DNA of 7,048 nucleotides from positions 1-7,048 of the forward strand of contig CADBUK010000195.1 in NCBI GenBank assembly GCA_902797915.1. Direction: 5' to 3'. The DNA is from Oscillospiraceae bacterium (GTDB taxonomy: Bacteria; Bacillota; Clostridia; Oscillospirales; Acutalibacteraceae). Below, in pieces: positions 1-5,185 of the stretch. Position numbers and translations under genes: made by a program. How positions within the stretch are numbered: the stretch's first letter is position 1; each line of letters starts with the position of its first letter. The notes under the pieces were generated by a model. That model did not search any database and was not told the DNA's origin. It saw only the letters and a program-made list of their open reading frames with translations.

Positions 1-366
1 CTCGTTTACATCGCACCCGAGCATTTCGGCAAGCTCTGATATAGTGGGTTCTCGCTGTTCCCTGTTCAAAAAAGCCTCCCTTACTGCGGAGGCTTTGATT
101 GATTTATCACGGAGGGAGCGGCTGATTTTTACCGCGCCGCCGTCACGAAAAAGCTGGCGGATTTCGCCCATAATAACGGGAACGGCGTAGGTTGAAAACG
201 CATAGCCCCTGCTTTCATCAAAATTCCTGAACGCCTTCATAAGTCCCACGCAGCCCGACTGATATAAATCATCGTAATCAACGCCCCTGCCGCGAAAACG
301 GGCGGCAATTGAATGAACAAGCGGCAGATTTGCCTCTACCTTCAATTTATCATCAAGATTTACCAT
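1..366 (-). CDS. sigF: RNA polymerase sigma-F factor (SpoIIAC), amino-terminal part, cut by window edge
   Basis: This is the forespore-specific sigma factor that switches on early forespore genes after asymmetric division. I translated it by hand: the ATG lies at 366-364 and 122 codons remain open to base 1. Region 2.1-2.2 is visible at residues 12-50 (LPLVHSIAARF, then YDDLYQSGCVGLMKAFRNFD). Regions 2.3-2.4 span about 52-88 (FSTYAVPVIMGEIRQLFRDGG, then VKISRSLRDK), which is diagnostic for the SigF/SigG/SigB group. The start of region 3 follows (EPTISELAEMLG). Its ATG overlaps the spoIIAB stop by 7 bases (ATGGTAA), and only a weak AGG lies upstream, so translation is probably coupled. The amino end is short: about 13 residues precede LPLV, against roughly 37 before the equivalent MRLV in Bacillus subtilis. 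An in-frame TAA nine codons upstream, with no start codon after it, rules out an upstream start. Its position after spoIIAB makes sigF far more likely than sigG. Confidence 0.95.
   Translation of the reverse strand, partial: MVNLDDKLKVEANLPLVHSIAARFRGRGVDYDDLYQSGCVGLMKAFRNFDESRGYAFSTYAVPVIMGEIRQLFRDGGAVKISRSLRDKSIKASAVREAFLNREQREPTISELAEMLGCDVNE
68..96 (-). terminator. terminator-like hairpin inside the sigF reading frame
   Basis: Read on the minus strand, AAAGCCTCC (96-88) and GGAGGCTTT (79-71) form a perfect 9-bp stem around an 8-base loop, and the T run continues for six bases (73-68). That is the textbook shape of an intrinsic terminator, but it lies in sense orientation inside sigF, over codons 91-100, in the linker between sigma regions 2.4 and 3. 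The shape is seen directly. That it terminates or attenuates sigF transcription is inference; coupled translation by ribosomes could suppress it. Confidence 0.4.
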
Positions 367-788
367 TTTGCTTTGCCTGCAATTCTTTTAGTAAGAACAA
401 CAGTTGTGCCGACGCCGACTTTTGAGCGAACGGAAAGCTTATCGCAAAAGCTTTCCATTACCGTAAAGCCAAGTCCCGCCCTGTCTGCGCCGCCTGTGGT
501 AAACAGAGGCATCCTTGCCTGCTCAACATTTTCAATTCCGCAGCCCTTGTCCCTGACGGTAATTTTAACTGTATCGCCTTTAATTTTTCCGCTTATGTAA
601 ATATTGCCGCATTTGTCGCCGTAACCGTGGACGATTGAATTTGTTACCGCTTCAGATACAGCCGTTTTTAAGTCCGCTAATTCTTCAAGCGTAGGGTCAA
701 GCGGTGTTGCAAAAGCGGAAACCACAACCCTCGCAAAACTCTCGTTAATACTCTTACCTGTGATTGTAAGCTTAAATTCATTTTCCAT
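360..788 (-). CDS. spoIIAB: anti-sigma-F factor / serine kinase SpoIIAB
   Basis: This GHKL-family protein kinase binds sigma-F to keep it inactive and phosphorylates the antagonist SpoIIAA, using ATP. The protein has 142 residues, close to the 146 of B. subtilis. The N-box is at 46-56 (EAVTNSIVHGY), with Glu46 the expected catalytic base and Asn50 the Mg-binding residue. The G1 box is D80-K-G-C-G84, the ATP-lid segment PLFTTGG lies at 94-100 and the G2 box GLGF at 105-108. Arg20 is also present; in the B. subtilis protein this position contacts both partners. The start at 788 is supported by a strong Shine-Dalgarno AAAGGAG seven bases upstream. It follows spoIIAA by 12 bases and overlaps sigF by 7. 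The neighbours distinguish it from RsbW-type kinases of stress-sigma modules. It acts in the cytoplasm of predivisional cells and forespores. Confidence 0.96.
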   Translation of the reverse strand: MENEFKLTITGKSINESFARVVVSAFATPLDPTLEELADLKTAVSEAVTNSIVHGYGDKCGNIYISGKIKGDTVKITVRDKGCGIENVEQARMPLFTTGGADRAGLGFTVMESFCDKLSVRSKVGVGTTVVLTKRIAGKAKW

Positions 789-800
789 TTTTCTTCTCCT

Positions 801-1115
801 TTATTTTAATTCACGGATTATTGCAATGCTTCCAAGCCCTGCAAGTTCCATAATCTTTTTTGTTTGCGTTGTAACGTTGCGAATTTCAACGCTGCCGTGA
901 TGGTTTTGCATAAGCCTGAAACGCCCCATAACAAGCCCGATGCCGCTTGAATCCATAAAGCTGACGTTTTTAAAATCAAGAATTAAATGATTAGGCTTCT
1001 TAAAGCTAACGGCGTTATCAATCTTATCCCTAATATCAGCGGCTGAGTGATGGTCAAGCTCACCGATTAGATATGCAATCATCAGATTGCCGCTTGATTC
1101 AATAGTTACATTCAC
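801..1115 (-). CDS. spoIIAA: anti-sigma-F factor antagonist SpoIIAA (STAS domain)
   Basis: In unphosphorylated form this protein attacks the SpoIIAB-sigma-F complex and frees sigma-F in the forespore. SpoIIAB inactivates it by phosphorylation, and SpoIIE restores it. It is a single STAS domain of 104 residues. The hallmark GELDHHSA lies at 18-25 and the phosphorylation loop FMDSSGIG at 53-60; Ser56 corresponds to B. subtilis Ser58. I chose the GTG at 1115-1113 because GGAG sits eight bases before it and because NVTIESSGNL matches the usual family beginning. The in-frame ATG at 1148 has no Shine-Dalgarno and lies inside a hairpin arm. It is the first gene of the spoIIA operon. The usual Bacillus upstream partner dacF is absent and folC stands in its place. 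Confidence 0.94.
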   Translation of the reverse strand: MNVTIESSGNLMIAYLIGELDHHSAADIRDKIDNAVSFKKPNHLILDFKNVSFMDSSGIGLVMGRFRLMQNHHGSVEIRNVTTQTKKIMELAGLGSIAIIRELK

Positions 1116-1123
1116 TTTAAACA

Positions 1124-1127
1124 CTCC
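1124..1127 (-). promoter_or_regulatory. ribosome binding site that sets the spoIIAA start
   Basis: GGAG on the minus strand lies eight bases before the GTG at 1115. This spacing is ideal for that GTG, whereas the ATG at 1148 lies upstream of the site, so it decides the start in favour of GTG. Confidence 0.8.
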
Positions 1128-1131
1128 ATAA

Positions 1132-1165
1132 CAATAAAAGTCTGCCATACGAATATAGCAGACTT
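1132..1165 (-). terminator. hairpin with UUCG loop and short U-tract between folC and spoIIAA
   Basis: On the minus strand AAGTCTGCTATA (1165-1154) pairs with TATGGCAGACTT (1149-1138). This gives 12 pairs including one G-U, closed by a TTCG tetraloop, and is followed by TTATTG so that the run reads ACTTTTATTG. It starts 27 bases after the folC stop, the expected place for an intrinsic terminator of the valS-folC unit. The U-tract is only moderate. The hairpin base is 22 bases before the spoIIAA start codon, so it may instead be, or also be, a 5' leader structure of the spoIIA mRNA. Confidence 0.65.
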
Positions 1166-1172
1166 AATTAAA

Positions 1173-1201
1173 ATAATTTGTTGAATTTTAGGCTAAATCA
1201 A
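1173..1201 (-). promoter_or_regulatory. weak candidate promoter for spoIIA, overlapping the folC stop
   Basis: TTGATT (1201-1196), a 17-base spacer and AATTAT (1178-1173) match the vegetative consensus at 4 of 6 positions each. A start about 7 bases downstream would put the hairpin at 1165-1138 at the very 5' end of the mRNA. I looked for the sigma-H pattern known for spoIIA of B. subtilis (AGGA-type -35 with a GAAT-type -10) between the end of folC and spoIIAA and did not find a convincing one. AT-rich sequence makes chance matches likely. Confidence 0.22.
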
Positions 1202-2260
1202 ATTTCTTATTTCGCGTATCAAATAAAATGAGCCGCAGACTAAAGTCAGGTTTGAATTACTGATTACCGCTTCCCGAGGATTGCCACAAGCCGTAACATC
1301 CTTACAGTATTTCTTTGCAATTTCGGCAAGCGCTTCGGCAGGCATAGCACGCGGATTATCGGGAGTTACCGCAATAATCTTTCTGCATTTCGGAGCAACA
1401 ACCGAAAGGTATTCGTCCACCTGCTTATCGCCCATCATACCGATTACGGCAATTTCGTTATTAAGCAGTAGCGCAAGCGCTTTAGCGGCTTCAAAGTTAT
1501 GCCCGCCGTCAAGCAACACGCCGTTAATCCTTTCCTGACGGGCAGGAAGCGGAGAAAGACTGCCGATTTTATCAACACCGATTTCCGAAAGAACGGCATT
1601 TACTGTTTCAAGATTATTTGCGTAAACGCTTCCCTGTTCCTCAACGCAAATCAGTTTTTTACACTCGGGCTCAAAAATATGTTTTAAGTCTTTACAGGGG
1701 TACAGTACGCAGGCTGAATTTTTGCGCAGTATGCCGCTTTTTTCCTCGGCAATTTTTTCCACTGTTGAGCCGAGAAAGTCCGTGTGGTCAAGCGAAATTG
1801 AGGTAATTACCGCAAGGTTTTCCTTTTCTACGTTGGTTGCGTCCCCTGCGCCGCCCATTCCGCATTCCACCACTGCATAATCAACAGAGCAATCGGCAAA
1901 ATATTTATACATAATTGCGGTTAGCATTTCAAATTCCGTACAGTCGTTTTCAGAGTATTCTTCAACGTAACTTGCAAAATCATCCTCGGAAATATAATCT
2001 CCGTTTATTTGTATTTGTTCCCTGTAATCAACAACCCAAGGCGATAAAAACAAGCCCGTTTTAAACCCGTTATTTTGCAGTGCGTCGGCAATAGTTTTTG
2101 CAACCGTGCCCTTGCCGTTAGTTCCCGCAATATGAATTACTTTGATTTTGTCCTGCGGGTTGCCCATATCAGCAAGCAGTTTTTTTACGCGAGCAAGCCC
2201 CGGCTTAATGCCGAGGCTCTGTTTTTTTAATATGAAGTTCAATGCTTCAGAATAAATCAT
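1193..2260 (-). CDS. folC: folylpolyglutamate synthase / dihydrofolate synthase family protein, unusually short
   Basis: This Mur-ligase-family enzyme adds glutamate to folates with ATP, retaining them in the cell; many homologues also make dihydrofolate from dihydropteroate. It has 355 residues. The ATP P-loop HIAGTNGKGT is at 43-52, and LFLSPWVVDYREQI (70-83) matches the usual SPHL..REQI stretch. VECGMGG lies at 131-137, SLDHTDFLG at 156-164, the AEEKSGI lysine segment (normally carbamylated) at 171-177, and DGGHN (usually DGAHN) at 251-255. The start ATGATT lies one base after the valS stop with no good Shine-Dalgarno, which suggests translational coupling. MIYSEALNFI fits the normal family beginning. 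The family usually has about 420-430 residues. The missing part lies between about 205 and 245, where the GxHQxxN motif and a clear PGR(F/L)E motif should be; only ARQERI remains. The catalytic motifs are otherwise intact, so it is probably functional. Confidence 0.92.
   Translation of the reverse strand: MIYSEALNFILKKQSLGIKPGLARVKKLLADMGNPQDKIKVIHIAGTNGKGTVAKTIADALQNNGFKTGLFLSPWVVDYREQIQINGDYISEDDFASYVEEYSENDCTEFEMLTAIMYKYFADCSVDYAVVECGMGGAGDATNVEKENLAVITSISLDHTDFLGSTVEKIAEEKSGILRKNSACVLYPCKDLKHIFEPECKKLICVEEQGSVYANNLETVNAVLSEIGVDKIGSLSPLPARQERINGVLLDGGHNFEAAKALALLLNNEIAVIGMMGDKQVDEYLSVVAPKCRKIIAVTPDNPRAMPAEALAEIAKKYCKDVTACGNPREAVISNSNLTLVCGSFYLIREIRNLI
2196..2228 (+). other. plus-strand terminator-like hairpin inside folC (antisense orientation)
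   Basis: On the plus strand AGCCCCGGC (2196-2204) and GCCGAGGCT (2210-2218) pair over nine positions, with one mismatch-tolerant G-U type pair, around TTAAT. Seven T residues follow at 2222-2228. In this orientation it would stop transcripts running antisense to folC towards valS. No plus-strand gene is present, so function is uncertain; chance or coding constraint (folC codons 15-22) is possible. Confidence 0.25.
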
Positions 2261-2261
2261 T

Positions 2262-4892
2262 TTATTTACCGAGATTTGCAATTGAGTTTTTAATATTTGC
2301 AATCTTTTCCTCAAGCTTTGCGGCGTCCTCGCGGTTCTGTGCAACAACCTTTTCAGGCGCTTTGTTAACGAAACCGGGGTTGTTAAGCTTTTTCATAATG
2401 AAATCAAGCTTATCCTGCGCCGCGTCAAGCTCTTTGTTAAGGCGTTTTTCCTCAGCCTCAAAATCAATCAGCTCGCCGAGAGGAATATAAATTTTTGCGT
2501 CGTCAGTAATGATTGCAACGGTATTGCCGAGCTCGTCAAAACCTGTGTTTATTTCAACATCATTGGCAGATGCAAGCCTGATAATAAACTGAGCGCCCAT
2601 CTCAAAGGTTTCAGTAAACTCTGTTTCAACATAAACCTTCGCCTTTTTTTTTTTTTTTTTGTTCATTTCAGCCCTGCGGTTTCTGATTGCGCGGATAGCT
2701 GTCATAAGACGTTCAAACTCAGCCTCATCGGAAGCGAAATTAAGCGTTTCGTCATACTCGGGCCACTTTGAAATCATTATAGCCTCGTCGCTATGCGGGA
2801 TTGCCTGATAAATCTCCTCGGTTATGAAAGGCATAAACGGATGGAGCAATTTCAGAATATCGGTCAGAACGTAAACCAAAACGGCTTTTGCATTATCGGC
2901 CGCTTTTGCGTCATCGCCCTGAAGCCTGATTTTTGATATCTCAATATACCAGTCGCAGAAAACGTCCCAAATAAAATCATAAAGCTTTTGAATTGCAATA
3001 CCGAGTTCAAACTTTTCAAGATTTTCGGTAACCTCTTTAGCAAGAGTATTAGCCTTTGAGATTATCCACTTATCCTCAATAGCAAGGTCGGCGGGAAGTC
3101 CCTGATAATCAAAGTCATCGCCGAGGTACATAAGAACAAAGCGCGCCGCATTCCAAAGCTTATTTGCAAAGTTACGCGAAGCCTTAACCTTATCGTCCGA
3201 AAAACGCATATCGTTACCGGGCGAGTTACCCGTTGCAAGAGTAAAGCGAAGCGCGTCTGCGCCGTACTCATCAATAACAAGAAGCGGGTCAATACCGTTA
3301 CCGAGTGACTTACTCATCTTTCTGCCCTGCGCGTCACGAACAAGGCCGTGAATAAGAACGGTGTCAAACGGAACGTTATTTGTATGCTCAACCGCAGAGA
3401 AAATCATTCTGGCAACCCAGAAGAAAATAATATCATAGCCTGTAACAAGGGTATTTGTGGGATAGAAATATTTAAGTTCCTCCGTGTTTTCGGGCCAGCC
3501 CATAGTGCTGAACGGCCAAAGAGCCGAAGAAAACCAAGTGTCAAGAGTGTCAGGGTCCTGATGAATATGTGCTTTGCCGCACTTGGGGCAAACGGTTACA
3601 GTCTCTTTGGAAACAATAACCTCGCCGCAATCCTCGCAGTAGTAAGCGGGAATTCTGTGTCCCCACCAAAGCTGACGTGAAATGCACCAGTCCTTGATAT
3701 TTTCCATCCAGTGATAATAAATCTTATCAAAACGCTCGGGAACGAACTTAACCTTACCTTCCTTAACAACATCAATTGCAGGCTCGGCAAGCGGTCCCAT
3801 TTTAACAAACCACTGCTTTGAAAGTCTTGGTTCAATTGAATTATGGCAGCGATAGCAGGTACCTACGTTATGGTTATAATCCTCAACCTTAATAAGAGCG
3901 CCCTCAGCCTCTAAATCCTTAACGATTTCCTTGCGGCACTCATATCTGTCCATACCGCTGTATTTGCCCCAGCCCTCAGCAATATGGCCGTCGTCAGTCA
4001 TAACGTCAATTATCTCAAGGTTATGGCGAAGACCTACCTCATAGTCGTTCGGGTCGTGAGCAGGCGTAATTTTTACAACGCCCGTTCCGAATTCTACGTC
4101 AACATATTCATCGGCAACAACGGGGATTTCACGGTGAACGATGGGCAGAATTAAGGTTTTTCCTACAAGGTCTTTATATCTTTCATCATTCGGGTTTACG
4201 GCAACAGCTGTATCGCCAAGCATTGTTTCAGGACGGGTGGTAGCAAGCTCAAGATAGCCGCTGCCATCCTTGAACGGATAACGCAGATGCCAGAAATGAC
4301 CTGCCTGGTCCTCATACTCAACCTCGGCGTCGGAAATAGTGGTGCAGCAATGGGGGCACCAGTTAACCATTCTCTTGCCCTGATAGATTAAGCCCTTGTT
4401 ATAAAGATTAACAAAAACCTCGTTAACCGCTTTTGAGCAACCCTCGTCAAGAGTAAAGCGCTCTCTGTCCCAGTCGCAGGAAGAGCCCATCTTTTTAAGC
4501 TGTTCAATTATGCGTGAGCCGTACTGTTCCTTCCAAGCCCAAGCGCGTTCAAGGAAACCGTCTCTGCCGATATCCTCTTTTGTAATACCCTCTTTGCGCA
4601 TTGCCTCAACGATTTTTGCCTCAGTAGCAATTGAAGCGTGGTCAGTGCCGGGAAGCCAGAGAGCCTCATAGCCCTGCATTCTGCGCCAGCGGATTAAAAT
4701 ATCCTGAAGCGTGTTGTCAAGCGCATGCCCCATATGAAGCTGCCCCGTGATGTTCGGCGGCGGAATTACAATTGTGTAAGGCTTCTTTTCAGGATTAACC
4801 TCTGCGTGAAAATACTTGTTATCACACCAAAACTTATAAGTGCGGTCCTCAACATCCGCAGGGTTATACTGCTTTGCAAGTTCTTTTGCCAT
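2262..4892 (-). CDS. valS: valyl-tRNA synthetase
   Basis: This class Ia synthetase charges tRNA-Val with valine in the cytoplasm and hydrolyses mischarged threonine. It has 876 residues, normal for bacterial ValRS. The HIGH-type signature HMGH is at 53-56 within PPPNITGQLHMGHA. The CP1 editing domain spans roughly 190-340 (ATTRPETMLGDTAVAVNP at 217-234; GTGVVKITPAHDPNDY at 269-284). Possible zinc-binding Cys pairs are C419/C422 and C435/C438. The KMSKS loop is at 525-529 (GRKMSKSLGNGIDP). The anticodon-binding helical domain covers about 600-740, and a carboxy-terminal coiled coil typical of ValRS runs from about 808 to the end. The ATG at 4892 is fixed by AGGAG (4905-4901) eight bases upstream; an in-frame GTG at 4958 is part of the T-box and is not a start. 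Oddity: residues 745-750 are six lysines encoded by an A17 run plus G, where relatives have a VPPS-like motif after AEMN. The T-box leader controls expression. Confidence 0.98.
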   Translation of the reverse strand: MAKELAKQYNPADVEDRTYKFWCDNKYFHAEVNPEKKPYTIVIPPPNITGQLHMGHALDNTLQDILIRWRRMQGYEALWLPGTDHASIATEAKIVEAMRKEGITKEDIGRDGFLERAWAWKEQYGSRIIEQLKKMGSSCDWDRERFTLDEGCSKAVNEVFVNLYNKGLIYQGKRMVNWCPHCCTTISDAEVEYEDQAGHFWHLRYPFKDGSGYLELATTRPETMLGDTAVAVNPNDERYKDLVGKTLILPIVHREIPVVADEYVDVEFGTGVVKITPAHDPNDYEVGLRHNLEIIDVMTDDGHIAEGWGKYSGMDRYECRKEIVKDLEAEGALIKVEDYNHNVGTCYRCHNSIEPRLSKQWFVKMGPLAEPAIDVVKEGKVKFVPERFDKIYYHWMENIKDWCISRQLWWGHRIPAYYCEDCGEVIVSKETVTVCPKCGKAHIHQDPDTLDTWFSSALWPFSTMGWPENTEELKYFYPTNTLVTGYDIIFFWVARMIFSAVEHTNNVPFDTVLIHGLVRDAQGRKMSKSLGNGIDPLLVIDEYGADALRFTLATGNSPGNDMRFSDDKVKASRNFANKLWNAARFVLMYLGDDFDYQGLPADLAIEDKWIISKANTLAKEVTENLEKFELGIAIQKLYDFIWDVFCDWYIEISKIRLQGDDAKAADNAKAVLVYVLTDILKLLHPFMPFITEEIYQAIPHSDEAIMISKWPEYDETLNFASDEAEFERLMTAIRAIRNRRAEMNKKKKKKAKVYVETEFTETFEMGAQFIIRLASANDVEINTGFDELGNTVAIITDDAKIYIPLGELIDFEAEEKRLNKELDAAQDKLDFIMKKLNNPGFVNKAPEKVVAQNREDAAKLEEKIANIKNSIANLGK
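2644..2660 (-). repeat. A17 homopolymer within valS
   Basis: Seventeen consecutive T on the plus strand (A on the coding strand) encode Lys745-Lys750 of ValRS together with the next G. The frame is kept. Loss of one A would shift to a stop after about 31 further codons; gain of one A would give TGA after five codons past the lysines. Runs of this length are prone to replication and polymerase slippage, and also to sequencing error. Confidence 0.9.
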
Positions 4893-4911
4893 TTTTTCAT
4901 CTCCTATAAAT

Positions 4912-4939
4912 AAAAAAATCCGCCTCAATATGAGGCGGA
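4912..4939 (-). terminator. intrinsic terminator of the valS T-box
   Basis: TCCGCCTCA (4939-4931), the three-base loop TAT and TGAGGCGGA (4927-4919) form a perfect 9-bp stem followed by seven T (4918-4912). It lies 19 bases before the valS ATG. It is the regulated stop of the T-box and also the first terminator met by transcripts coming from uxaA. Confidence 0.93.
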
Positions 4940-5048
4940 ATAAAATCCGTGGTACCACTCAAATTGCAGTTATAAACTGCCACTCAAATCCTTAACGCGG
5001 AAAACGCGTCGGGCTAATTCGGATTTCTCACCCGACGGGCTCTGAAGC

Positions 5049-5051
5049 TAC
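5049..5051 (-). promoter_or_regulatory. T-box specifier codon GUA (valine)
   Basis: GTA on the minus strand sits on the 3' side of the stem I internal loop, between the GGAAAAA helix strand and the basal CTTC strand. This is the standard place of the specifier. It agrees with the downstream gene being valyl-tRNA synthetase and would pair with a tRNA-Val UAC anticodon. Confidence 0.85.
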
Positions 5052-5135
5052 CTTCTTTTTCCTTACCTGCGGCTTTACACCAGCCAGCCGCTCTCTTTGA
5101 GGCAGAGGGAAAAATACTCCTCTTCATCAATGCCG

Positions 5136-5147
5136 TTCAATATTGAA
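5136..5147. other. 12-bp perfect palindrome at the presumed valS transcription start
   Basis: TTCAATATTGAA is its own reverse complement and spans the expected +1 region, about 4-15 bases downstream of the -10 box. The position suits an operator, but such an AT-rich palindrome can occur by chance and no cognate regulator is in the window. Confidence 0.2.
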
Positions 5148-5150
5148 AAT

Positions 5151-5179
5151 ATATTAACAAATAACCGAATATTTGTCAA
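5151..5179 (-). promoter_or_regulatory. sigma-A promoter of valS-folC
   Basis: TTGACA (5179-5174) is a perfect -35 box, the spacer is exactly 17 bases and TAATAT (5156-5151) matches the -10 consensus at 4 of 6 positions, keeping the key TA at its start. The predicted start near 5144 lies directly before the T-box stem I. The -35 box begins six bases after the uxaA stop codon. Confidence 0.88.
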
Positions 5180-5185
5180 GCCGAA

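Larger units (their letters stand above)
4912..5144 (-). ncRNA. T-box riboswitch leader of valS (Val specifier GUA)
   Basis: This leader senses uncharged tRNA-Val and allows transcription into valS when the tRNA is uncharged. Stem I starts with GATGAAGAGGAGTA (5128-5115). GAAG pairs with CTTC at the base, and TTTTTCC pairs with GGAAAAA above the specifier loop. The distal loop contains AGAGAG and GGCTGGTGTAAAGCC. The specifier triplet GTA (5051-5049) lies in GAAGGTAGCTTC and encodes Val. A GTCGGG/CCCGAC stem (5036-5008) and a GCAGTT/AACTGC stem (4980-4966) follow. The antiterminator has TGAG (4961-4958) pairing with CTCA (4934-4931) and CGGA (4949-4946) pairing with TCCG (4939-4936), with the TGGTACCA bulge between. 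UGGU pairs with the ACCA end expected of tRNA-Val. The antiterminator uses the whole 5' arm of the terminator, so the two folds exclude each other. Confidence 0.96.

Noticed and set aside
313..600. Plus-strand open frame opposite spoIIAB
   Set aside because: It is a shadow frame with no Shine-Dalgarno or recognisable domain, fully overlapping a clear gene on the other strand.
1116..1148. ATG start for SpoIIAA at 1148
   Set aside because: It has no Shine-Dalgarno and lies inside the hairpin arm; GGAG sits correctly before the GTG at 1115.
2261..2347. 29-residue upstream extension of FolC
   Set aside because: It overlaps the ValRS coiled-coil coding region in another frame, and the family beginning matches MIYSEAL at 2260.
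3062..3835. Small minus- and plus-strand open frames inside valS
   Set aside because: They are alternative frames of a full-length, well-conserved synthetase, with compositionally odd products and no ribosome binding sites.
4893..4958. Upstream GTG start that would add 22 residues to ValRS
   Set aside because: These bases are the T-box bulge, antiterminator and terminator; the extra residues match no ValRS, and the ATG at 4892 has a proper AGGAG.
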